Shown: piece by piece, positions 57,165 through 64,000 of the stretch
How positions within the stretch are numbered: position 1 is the first letter of the stretch
How the letters are laid out: each line of letters starts with the position of its first letter
Assembly: GCF_900104215.1 (NCBI RefSeq)
Contig: NZ_FMXO01000004.1
Location: 62,001 to 126,000, forward strand
DNA: 64,000 nt
From: Desulfonatronum thiosulfatophilum
Lineage (GTDB): Bacteria > Desulfobacterota > Desulfovibrionia > Desulfovibrionales > Desulfonatronaceae
Direction: 5' to 3'
The notes under the pieces: model-generated
What the model was told of the DNA's origin: nothing
What the model saw: the letters and a program-made list of their open reading frames with translations, nothing else
The model's database searches: none
Program-made: the position numbers and the translations under genes

Positions 57165-57449
57165 CTTGTCATGCGGCATTCCTGTCAAAAGCTTTCATCC
57201 TAAAATTCACGACATCCTTCGGATTGACATCATTCGCTGGAGAAATACCTATTCTGGTATTGGCGTCAGCTGCATTGACCATCCTCGCATCGCTCCTCTT
57301 TCCGGTATTCTTCCTGAAGTCACAGCTTCTTGACGTCGCCCCGCCACTCGTCCTCTGCAGGTTGATGATTGCCCATTAGGCGTTTATTCAAGGCCCGTCA
57401 CGGCAACAATTCTTGCTTGCAGGGGAAATGGATTTCTGGAGGTCTTTCC

Positions 57450-57959
57450 ATGAAAACGATTTCATTTTCTTGTGCATTGCTGCCAGCTTTCCTCATTCTC
57501 CTGCTTTCTGGTTGCGCTCAGACATTTACCCGCGAAGGCTTGCGAATGGTTGACGAGGATGTTGGCATTCATCGACTTCGAGCAGAACCGCAAGCCTATG
57601 CCGGACAGACCGTTCTTTTGGGAGGCGCAATCATCGAGGTCGAGAACTTCGCCGACCATACGGAACTTGTGATTCTGCACCATGAGCTCGGCTTCACCAA
57701 CAGGCCCAACCATCGCCGTCCCTCCGGGGAACGGTTTCTGGTACGAATTCCGAGATTTCTCGACCCGGCGATCTATCATCCGGGGAGATGGATCACGGTT
57801 CTGGGTACCGTGGCCGGCGGGGAACAGCGGCTTCTTCAGCGCGCCACCTATCTTTACCCTGTCATAGTCGGAAATGAGCTGCACCTGTGGCCTCTGGACC
57901 AAAATGCTCCCGGCAGGAGTCGGCTCCATTTCGGACTTGGCATCGGCATTGGACTCTGA
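57450..57959 (+). CDS. Slp-family outer-membrane lipoprotein
   Basis: 169 residues. Lipoprotein signal peptide with lipobox LLSGC (cysteine about residue 22). The body AYAGQTVLLGGAIIEVENF, ELVILHHELG and GRWITVLGTVAGGEQRLL matches the Slp (starvation-inducible lipoprotein) family, small beta-rich proteins of the outer membrane. ATG at 57450 has an excellent CTGGAGG upstream. A second Slp gene follows after 48 bp. Confidence 0.88.
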   Translation: MKTISFSCALLPAFLILLLSGCAQTFTREGLRMVDEDVGIHRLRAEPQAYAGQTVLLGGAIIEVENFADHTELVILHHELGFTNRPNHRRPSGERFLVRIPRFLDPAIYHPGRWITVLGTVAGGEQRLLQRATYLYPVIVGNELHLWPLDQNAPGRSRLHFGLGIGIGL

Positions 57960-58007
57960 ACTAAACTGGAAAAAGTGCTGTTACCCTGAAACCAGTTGAG
58001 GTAATCC

Positions 58008-58589
58008 ATGCGTGTACCCATTATGTTGACATTGATGGCATCGGCGCTGTTGGGAGGATGTACACATGCCGTTTCGCCTGCCTTGCTGGATATGGCGGAT
58101 CGGGATCTTTCTTTTGCGGAACTGCGACAACAGCCTCAAGCCAATCAGGGAAAAATTGTCGTCCTCGGCGGAGTTATCGTCCAGGTTTTGCACTCCGAAG
58201 AAGGTTCCTTGCTGGAAGTCTATCAGACCAGGACCAACCATTTAGGCGAGCCGGTCGACCTGGACCGTTCCGGCGGACGGTTCATGGTACTCCATCCCGC
58301 CGTGCTGGAGCCGGGAATCTATCGCAAGGGGCGAAGGGTGACCGTGGCCGGACGAGTGATCGGTGAAATGATTGGGGATTTGGGAAATCTGGAATACCGA
58401 TATCCATATCTTGCAGCCTTGGAAATCCGTCTCTGGGAAGAGCGGCCGCAACCTCGGCATGATCCATTTCATGATCCGTTCTATGGCCCGTTTTACAGTC
58501 CGTACTGGGACCCCTGGTACGGAAGGTACCGCCGACATCCCACTCTTTTCCCCTACCGGCGACATCCGTTTTATTCACCCTGGTGGTGA
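58008..58589 (+). CDS. Second Slp-family lipoprotein with aromatic/His C-terminal tail
   Basis: 193 residues. Lipobox LLGGC (cysteine about 18), Slp core NQGKIVVLGGVIVQVLHSEEG and GRRVTVAGRVIGEMIG. The last 40 residues are unusual: repeats of HDPF/YGPF/YSPYW/DPWYG and RRHP, rich in His, Tyr, Trp and Pro. It shares the fold and order of the first Slp protein, so this is a tandem duplication that has diverged, with a new tail. The tail may bind metal or the cell surface (inference). Confidence 0.87.
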   Translation: MRVPIMLTLMASALLGGCTHAVSPALLDMADRDLSFAELRQQPQANQGKIVVLGGVIVQVLHSEEGSLLEVYQTRTNHLGEPVDLDRSGGRFMVLHPAVLEPGIYRKGRRVTVAGRVIGEMIGDLGNLEYRYPYLAALEIRLWEERPQPRHDPFHDPFYGPFYSPYWDPWYGRYRRHPTLFPYRRHPFYSPWW

Positions 58590-58647
58590 TCCATTTCGAT
58601 TTTCTTGCCCCTGGGGTGCGGCGGCGGTCCCAGGCTGAGTTAACAAT

Positions 58648-58690
58648 AAAGTCGTCCAGGCGCCGGATTGCTCCGCGCCTGGACGACTTT
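58648..58690. terminator. Terminator between the slp genes and the first PRC-barrel gene
   Basis: Perfect 16-bp stem (58648-58663 with 58675-58690) and 11-nt loop. The minus-strand side ends in TTTATTGTT, so it mainly serves the PRC-barrel gene, but it can stop both converging units. Confidence 0.85.
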
Positions 58691-58711
58691 GCTGCTGGAT
58701 TGTACTCGCTG

Positions 58712-59509
58712 CTACCAAGTGCTGTTGCCTTCCTGGTATTCCGGCATGGCCTCCAGTTCCTGCTCGGTCATGGGAACGTAGACCCGCAAATCATCCCCAT
58801 TGCCACGGTGGATTTCCACCTCGTCAATGTCAATGGCCACGCTGTGCGTGCCGATGCCGAGAAAACCGCCGACATCCACGACCAAACGTTCGACGTCGCC
58901 CTGGGGCGTGATCAGGACCTGATCTACATTGCCCACATTTTCGTGGTTGCTGTCATAGACATCGGCATTCTGAAGATCGTTCACGCTGATCAGGCCAGGC
59001 GAGACCCGATCATAGCCCTCTTGCGGTTCCACGCCCTCTCTGGTTCGGTGTGGGCGAGTCGGATCCGTGGTGGGTTGTTCTTGTTCATGAGCGTCGCGCG
59101 GCCGGACTTGCTGATCATTGTCCATGCCTTCACCCGGAGCTGTGCGACGATTCGTTTCGTTCATCCGCTGATTCTGCTGACCGGTGCTCCGCTCCTGCTG
59201 ATCGCCGTAGGTCTGGCGGCCGTTCTGATCAGTTTCTCGCTGCTCCCTGGTCATCCCAGGCTGAGCCGCATCACCAGTGTGGTCCTCGGCATCCCTGCCC
59301 AAGTCAGGAGTTGAGCGGTTGCGGTCAATTTCTCTTTGTTCTCCCGGAGTCCACATTTCGTCACCCTGACCAGCGGGACCTGTTCGGTCGCTCTGGATGC
59401 CTCTGTCTTCCTGTCCTTGTCTGGTGGTGCGGTCGGTGTCCTGGGTCTGTGCAAATGCAGGATTCAGATACAACAAACCGGCAACAATGCTGATGACTAA
59501 AGTTTTCAT
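58712..59509 (-). CDS. Exported PRC-barrel domain protein (copy 1)
   Basis: 265 residues. Signal peptide (about 1-20, AFAQTQ cleavage), then about 130 residues rich in Asp, Arg, Gln, Thr and Glu without hydrophobic core (probably disordered), then a PRC-barrel (about 170-255: SVNDLQNADVYDSNHENVG, QVLITPQGDVERLVVDVGGF). It is periplasmic or surface-exposed; such proteins are often stress-associated. It is closely related to the neighbour at 59891-60544 in signal peptide, linker and barrel, so the two are a tandem duplication. Confidence 0.85.
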   Translation of the reverse strand: MKTLVISIVAGLLYLNPAFAQTQDTDRTTRQGQEDRGIQSDRTGPAGQGDEMWTPGEQREIDRNRSTPDLGRDAEDHTGDAAQPGMTREQRETDQNGRQTYGDQQERSTGQQNQRMNETNRRTAPGEGMDNDQQVRPRDAHEQEQPTTDPTRPHRTREGVEPQEGYDRVSPGLISVNDLQNADVYDSNHENVGNVDQVLITPQGDVERLVVDVGGFLGIGTHSVAIDIDEVEIHRGNGDDLRVYVPMTEQELEAMPEYQEGNSTW

Positions 59510-59890
59510 AAGACCTCCTCAAGTCTGATAATTGGTGGTTGAACAATGTGCTTTAAGCCTTTTTATTCATCCACCGTGAATTCATCTGCCACAAGAACTC
59601 GCCTCTTGATTTCTATCATCATTAATCAACGTTGTTTTGAAAATGGGGGAACTCATGTATCCAGTAGCTAGAAGACATGTACTTTAAGGAATGTAATATT
59701 TTTATGCTGAACCACTTGTAAAAGTTTCAAAATATTCGCTTCGAAATTCTCGAAGTTGCATCATTGTTAGAAAATTGGTCGGAATACTCAAGTTAAAGCG
59801 GTTTCTCATCCGGGATTAAAAAAAAGCCGTCCAGGCGTGAATTAAAAACTTCGCCCGGACAGCTTTATCATGTTGTTCTGGGACAAATGA
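59510..59890. repeat. Duplicated upstream region of the PRC-barrel genes (copy 1)
   Basis: No gene here. On inspection 59560-59680 resembles 60620-60720 upstream of the second copy (shared blocks such as TTCATCCA, ATCAT-AAT-A, GAAAATG-GGGA and TGTATCC). The duplication therefore includes the leader and probably the promoter. The second copy's terminator (59823-59866) also lies here. Confidence 0.55.
59823..59866 (-). terminator. Terminator of PRC-barrel gene copy 2
   Basis: 15-bp imperfect stem (AAAGC, GTCC and GGCG blocks pairing with CGCC, GGAC and GCTTT) and 14-nt loop; the minus strand continues with a T-run. It resembles the terminator at 58648-58690 (shared GTCCAGGCG), consistent with duplication of the whole unit. 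Confidence 0.8.
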
Positions 59891-60544
59891 CTAGTTGTCT
59901 CTTACTTGCTGCTGAGTTCTCAATTCTTCGATCATGGGAATGTAGACGCGCAACTCATCCTTGTCCTCATCCTTATGGATATCTACGTCTACTATGTCGA
60001 AGGCCACGCTGTGCGCATCGATTCCGAGAAATCCACCAACATCCACGACCAAGCGCTCGACCTCGCCCTCAGGTGTGACCAGGACCTGATCCACATGGCC
60101 TACACTTTCGTGGTTGTCGTCATAGACAACGGCATTCCGGAGATTGTCCTGATCGATTTTGTCAGGCGTTACCCGTTCGTACCCCTCTTGGGGCTCCACT
60201 TCAGTAATCTGGTGCGGACGAGCCGCGTCCCTGGAGGATTCTTGCTGCTCATGCGCGCCGCGCGGTTGGAACTGTTGGTCCTGTCCCATTCCTTCACCCG
60301 GAGCAGGACTCGTGGGGTCTTCGGCGCCTCTTCCCAACTCAGGGGTTGAGCGATTTCGGTCGACTTCTCTCTGCCCTCCGGGAGTCCAAATTCCGTTGTC
60401 AGGATCGGCGGGTCCGGTACGTTCACTTTGGATATCCGTATCTTGCTGAGGCTGACTGGGCATGCGTTCGGTATCCTGGGTCTGTGCAAATGCAGGATTC
60501 AGATACAACAATCCGGAAATAATGCTGATGATCAATGTTTTCAT
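59891..60544 (-). CDS. Exported PRC-barrel domain protein (copy 2)
   Basis: 217 residues. The same plan as copy 1: signal peptide ending YLNPAFAQTQ, a shorter polar linker, then the PRC-barrel (NLRNAVVYDDNHESVGHVD, EGEVERLVVDVGGFLGI). It lacks about 45 linker residues present in copy 1. AGGAGG lies about 7 bp upstream of the start. The region upstream (60545-60935) has no gene and is partly alike to the leader of copy 1. Confidence 0.85.
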   Translation of the reverse strand: MKTLIISIISGLLYLNPAFAQTQDTERMPSQPQQDTDIQSERTGPADPDNGIWTPGGQREVDRNRSTPELGRGAEDPTSPAPGEGMGQDQQFQPRGAHEQQESSRDAARPHQITEVEPQEGYERVTPDKIDQDNLRNAVVYDDNHESVGHVDQVLVTPEGEVERLVVDVGGFLGIDAHSVAFDIVDVDIHKDEDKDELRVYIPMIEELRTQQQVRDN

Positions 60545-60935
60545 AAAAATACCTCCTCAGGTCCTATTGGTGATTGGGATTACCTTAAATGATAATCATC
60601 CTTTTGCCGAAATGTCTTTCGTTCATCCATCGTGTGATACACGATCGACACCCTCTTTCGCTTCAAACATCATCAATAAGCACGCTTATGAAAATGAGGG
60701 AGTTCCTGTATCCGGTTTTCTGTTTGCACGTAATTGAAGAAAGGGCAGGGATTAGGCGTACTCCATCTCGTTGATTCCGTGTGAAATGACCAGATCAAGA
60801 CTTGGCGGGGGCTTGACTTGAGTCCAGCTGACAGCAACTCTTCCATTATCAACTCAGCTCAAAATGCCGGCGAACAAACGACTTGCGTCCGGAAAATCTG
60901 CCTTGAATTTGAGCTGAAAGTGCATGGAGGTGCGT
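60545..60935. other. 391-bp gap between divergent PRC-barrel and aldo/keto reductase genes
   Basis: No gene seen. The half nearer the PRC-barrel gene contains the block shared with 59560-59680. The TGGAGGTG just before 60936 is the ribosome binding site of the reductase. No recognisable operator was found. Confidence 0.5.
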
Positions 60936-61907
60936 ATGGCTGGAAAAATGAATCGCAGAAAATTTTTGCGGAACACAGTGGGTGCGGCTGCCGGGCTGGG
61001 GCTTTCCGGTCTCATCTCAGCCGTTGATCGGCCAAAAAGTTTTGCGGCGGCGATGTCGCCTGCCACGATGCCCAAGCGAAAACTTGGAAGAACGGGGTTT
61101 GAAGTCTCGGTGTTCAGCCTTGGAGGGGAGTCGGCTCTGGAGCGAAGGGGAAATCAATACGAGGCTATGGCCCTGATCGATCGCGCCTTGGATTTGGGCG
61201 TCAACTACATCGACACTTCACCAACTTACGGTGCGGGAGGCAGTGAAACCAACATCGGCAAGGTCATGGCGCTCAGGCGTAACGAGGTGTTTCTGGCCAC
61301 CAAATCCCATGATCGTGGTTACGATGGAACCATGCGGCTTGCGGAGCAAAGCCTCGAGCGGCTGCAGACGGATCACCTGGATCTGTATCAAATCCATAAC
61401 GTGCGGGTCATGGAGGATGTCGACATGGCGCTGGGCAAGCAGGGCGCTATTCGGGCCATGGAGCAGCTACGGTCCGAAAAGGTGATCCGTCATATCGGCA
61501 TCACCGGCCACAAGGATCCGGAGGTCCTGCTGCATGCCCTGCGGTCATATGACTTTGACACTGTGCTCATGACCCTCAATGCCGGGGATATCCATTTCAA
61601 GCCCTTTCAAAAGGATCTCTTGCGCTTGGCCGAAGAAAAACAGTTGGGCATCATTGCCATGAAAGTCACCGCGGTGAATCGAATTTTTCGGGAAGGCGGG
61701 TTAAACTCGATGCGCGAAGCGTTGGGTTATACCCTGAGCTTTCCGGTGAGCACGGCCATCGTGGGTATTTCCAATCTGGAACAACTAGAGGAAAATGTTC
61801 AAATAGCCTCGCAGTTCGCACCGTTTTCCCAGCAAGAACTTGGCGCCATTGAGGCCAAGGTGCAACCGTATCACGACGAGGCAAATTTTTTCAAACACTA
61901 CTGGTAG
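60936..61907 (+). CDS. Tat-exported aldo/keto reductase
   Basis: 323 residues. NRRKFLRNTVGAAAGLGLSG near the start is a twin-arginine signal. The reductase domain follows: KRKLGRTGFEVSVFSLGGES (about 47-66), catalytic Asp and Tyr in YIDTSPTYGAGGSE (about 90-103), Lys in LATKSHDRG and His in LYQIHNVRV. It reduces or oxidises carbonyls using NADPH or another cofactor; Tat export suggests periplasmic action with a cofactor bound before export (inference). ATG at 60936 has GGAGG 6 bp upstream. Confidence 0.9.
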   Translation: MAGKMNRRKFLRNTVGAAAGLGLSGLISAVDRPKSFAAAMSPATMPKRKLGRTGFEVSVFSLGGESALERRGNQYEAMALIDRALDLGVNYIDTSPTYGAGGSETNIGKVMALRRNEVFLATKSHDRGYDGTMRLAEQSLERLQTDHLDLYQIHNVRVMEDVDMALGKQGAIRAMEQLRSEKVIRHIGITGHKDPEVLLHALRSYDFDTVLMTLNAGDIHFKPFQKDLLRLAEEKQLGIIAMKVTAVNRIFREGGLNSMREALGYTLSFPVSTAIVGISNLEQLEENVQIASQFAPFSQQELGAIEAKVQPYHDEANFFKHYW

Positions 61908-62063
61908 CTCCTTCGCGGGCAATAATATCCCTGTTTGCTTTTTCTCGCCGTTCAAGCGAAAAGACAAACGCATTTGCGTTGCCGTCGTCCTCCCTATGCA
62001 AGGACATTTCGGAGCCTAACTCTCTGGATTGCTGCATATTCTGGAAAATACTGCATCTGCTTC

Positions 62064-63098
62064 ATGGATAATCATACTCAAAAAGAATCGAACCTCCAAT
62101 CCGAAGACGCTTTTCTGGCGCTTATTGACCGTTGTTTCCCGAGTTCGGATCGATTGCTGCTGGGCCGGGGCGACGATTGCGCGGTTGTTTCCTGCACCGA
62201 TTCGCTCTGCGTCTCCTCGGATCTGTTTCTGCAAGACGTTCATTTTCGACGAGAATACTTCAGCGCCGAGGATTTTGGTTACAAGGCCCTGGCCGTAAAC
62301 ATCAGCGACATTGCCGCCATGGGAGCGAGGCCGACGGCTTTTGCCTTGAATCTCATGATCCCCGATGGAGTCGATGACGCGTACTGGATTGAGTTTTTTC
62401 AGGGCATGGCCGGGCTGGCCGGGGAGCATGACCTCGATCTTGTCGGAGGGGATTTGTCCCGGGCCTCTTGTCTGGGAGCGGCTATTACCATCTGGGGTGA
62501 ACGAGTTCCCGGCGGTCGTTACCTGCAGCGGGCCCAGGCACGGCCCGGAGACGTACTTTTCATAGTTGGCGAAGTCGGCTTGGCCCGTCTGGGCTTGGCC
62601 CAGTTGGAAGAAAGCCTGGCTCTGAACGGTAATGTAAAAATCCAGGACTACAGTTTCGGGAGACAAAATCGCCACGCGCAGGCCATGTATCCGCAGGCGA
62701 TCCAGGCCCATCTACGGCCCGCCATGCATGTGGCGGAGGCCTGCGCTCTGGGAGCCATGGATACAATCCGCGGACTGATGGACGTCTCCGACGGACTGGC
62801 TCGGGACCTGCCGAGGTTTCTCGGCCCACACCTGGGCTGCCGTATCACACTGGCAGAGCAGGATCTGCATCCGGAACTGCGCCGCTTCGCCGCCGAAAAT
62901 CTGGTCGACGCTTTGGAATGGGCGCTGCGGGGAGGCGAGGACTATGCTCTCCTAGGGGCCGTCGCCGCTGGGAGTTGGGAGGTCTTGCAATCCGCCGTAC
63001 CCCAGGTAAGCCGTCTCGGCGACGTGACCCCGACCTCGGGAATCATGCTCAGAGAAGAAAGAATTCTGCTTCATGGATTTGACCATTTTGGCCGGTAG
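62064..63098 (+). CDS. thiL: Thiamine-monophosphate kinase
   Basis: 344 residues. Family motifs LLGRGDDCAVV (about 32-42), YKALAVNISDIAAMGARPT (about 73-91), DLVGGDLSR (about 127-135) and the late LMDVSDGLARDLPRFL (about 238-253) fit ThiL of the PurM/ThiL/SelD superfamily; the Sec/Cys of SelD is not present, so this is not SelD. It phosphorylates thiamine monophosphate to thiamine diphosphate. ATG at 62064 is chosen by family alignment; the ribosome binding site is weak. Confidence 0.93.
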   Translation: MDNHTQKESNLQSEDAFLALIDRCFPSSDRLLLGRGDDCAVVSCTDSLCVSSDLFLQDVHFRREYFSAEDFGYKALAVNISDIAAMGARPTAFALNLMIPDGVDDAYWIEFFQGMAGLAGEHDLDLVGGDLSRASCLGAAITIWGERVPGGRYLQRAQARPGDVLFIVGEVGLARLGLAQLEESLALNGNVKIQDYSFGRQNRHAQAMYPQAIQAHLRPAMHVAEACALGAMDTIRGLMDVSDGLARDLPRFLGPHLGCRITLAEQDLHPELRRFAAENLVDALEWALRGGEDYALLGAVAAGSWEVLQSAVPQVSRLGDVTPTSGIMLREERILLHGFDHFGR

Positions 63099-63209
63099 CC
63101 GCCGATAACCCTTTGCCATATCCATTTTTTCACGCTCTATCCCATTGCGTGTGGCCCTTTGTGCGTCTTGTTTCCGTGTCGATCTACATCCAGCTGGAGG
63201 AAATGAAGT

Positions 63210-64000
63210 ATGAAAAAACAACTGGTTGCCTTTTTGCTTATTGCCCTGATCTCTCTTTCCGGCCCTGTCCTGGCCGCCGAACCCATTAAGATCGGCGCAT
63301 TTTTCGCCCTGTCCGGTCCGGCTGCGTTCATCGGCACTCCTACCAAGCTGGTTGCGGAAATGGTGGTGGAGAAGATCAACAAGGACGGCGGCATCAACGG
63401 GAGCCCTCTGGAATTGGTGGTCGCGGACACCGAGAGCGATCCCCAGAAAGCATTGCTGGCGGCGCGCAGGCTGGTGGAGCGGGAAAAGGTCACGGCCCTG
63501 GTGGGCCCTACCCGTACGGACACCGGCATGGCCGTAAAGGCGTATCTGCATCAGCGACGGGTTCCGACAGTGATGACGGTGGGCGGAGATCCGGTGATCA
63601 TGGGCGACCGCTTCGGTCCCTTCGACTGGATCTTCAAGAGTCCGCAACGTTCTTCCGTAGCTGTGAGCCGGGTTTATGAATATCTGCAAAGCCGGGGCGT
63701 GACCCGTGTCGGATTGCTCACGGCCAGCGACGGCTTCGGCAAGGACGGCCTGTCCTGGCTGACCAGCCTGGCCGGAGAGTATGGGATCACCATCACGGCC
63801 AATGAACAATTCGCCCCAACGGATACGGACATGACTACTCAGCTGGTCAAGATCCGGGCAACCGATCCCGAATTCATCATTTGTTGGACCATCGGACCGG
63901 CTGCCGCCCTGGTCAGCAAGAACGTCCAGCAATTGGGACTGACCATTCCCCTGATGCACTGCCACGGGATCCCCGATCCCAAGTATCTGGAACTTGCAGG
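63210..64000 (+). CDS. Branched-chain amino-acid-type ABC transporter substrate-binding protein (3' end outside window)
   Basis: 263 residues are visible. Signal peptide MKKQLVAFLLIALISLSGPV ending near LAAEP. The LivK-like periplasmic domain follows: KIGAFFALSGPAAFIG (about 27-42), VEKINKDGGINGSPLELVVADTESDP, LVGPTRTDTGMAV and VGLLTASDGFGKDGL. It binds an amino acid or related amide in the periplasm. GGAGG lies 9 bp before ATG 63210. The transporter's permease genes are expected beyond the window. Confidence 0.9.
   Translation, partial: MKKQLVAFLLIALISLSGPVLAAEPIKIGAFFALSGPAAFIGTPTKLVAEMVVEKINKDGGINGSPLELVVADTESDPQKALLAARRLVEREKVTALVGPTRTDTGMAVKAYLHQRRVPTVMTVGGDPVIMGDRFGPFDWIFKSPQRSSVAVSRVYEYLQSRGVTRVGLLTASDGFGKDGLSWLTSLAGEYGITITANEQFAPTDTDMTTQLVKIRATDPEFIICWTIGPAAALVSKNVQQLGLTIPLMHCHGIPDPKYLELA

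Noticed and set aside
62064-63098. Selenophosphate synthetase (SelD), given the nearby selenoprotein candidates
   Set aside because: The motifs match ThiL and the Sec/Cys-Lys active-site loop of SelD is missing.

Overview
The window is a 64 kb piece of a bacterial chromosome of moderately high GC. Gene content points to an anaerobic, sulfate-reducer-like member of the Desulfobacterota, probably Desulfovibrionales (inference). The evidence is a fused FAD/Fe-S lactate-type dehydrogenase next to malic enzyme, HypF for NiFe hydrogenase maturation, anaerobic cobalamin genes (CbiR, CobU, CbiET, CobM), a TRAP transporter, and two candidate selenoproteins whose UGA codons would be read as selenocysteine. 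No prophage, complete insertion sequence, rRNA operon or CRISPR array is visible.

Layout. 1-11 kb: the end of a UvrD-like helicase, a gene-free stretch with a decayed repeat, then cbiR-cobU-DHH phosphoesterase-polA, a MITE-like inverted-repeat element, a PLP aminotransferase, a DUF1844 protein, argC, a prepilin peptidase and a conserved unknown. 11-16 kb (minus strand): a tight four-gene operon of phosphodiesterase, UvrD/PcrA helicase, a cereblon-type CULT-domain protein and ThpR. 16-24 kb: a tRNA-Val/tRNA-Asp pair, an RRM protein, pyrR, alanine dehydrogenase, copper ATPase, a HesB/IscA-like selenoprotein and a PaaK-type ligase. 24-30.5 kb: a TRAP transporter, a TumE/TumA-type toxin-antitoxin pair, ygeY and ygeW. 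30.5-39.6 kb (minus strand): an extended macromolecular-synthesis operon rpsU-yqeY-mutS2-dnaG-rpoD-nuclease, followed by gpmI. 40-51.5 kb: chemoreceptor and CheW, hypF, the dehydrogenase, malic enzyme, ruvX, a tiny membrane protein that may be a selenoprotein, and tRNA-Ser. 51.6-57 kb: acyl-CoA synthetase with an XRE-cupin regulator, the cobalamin genes cbiET-cobM, and GDP-fucose synthase. 57-64 kb: an envelope cluster of two Slp lipoproteins and two duplicated PRC-barrel proteins, a Tat-exported aldo/keto reductase, thiL and the start of a branched-chain-amino-acid-type binding protein.

How the genes fit together. Lactate-type dehydrogenase and malic enzyme both feed pyruvate. The cobalamin genes cover ring methylation and salvage or remodelling. 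YgeY and YgeW belong to families linked to selenium-dependent hydroxylase and purine loci, and the two UGA-containing genes suggest that the cell decodes selenocysteine. The regions between genes carry (TCGATT)n hexanucleotide tracts at three loci; at two of them the tracts form facing inverted pairs.

Most promising unusual items: the tiny UGA-containing membrane protein at 51225-51404, whose downstream hairpin closely resembles a bacterial SECIS; the CULT-domain protein in a helicase/RNA-phosphodiesterase operon; the MITE with a 9-bp target duplication that copies a ribosome binding site; and the inverted hexamer tracts.
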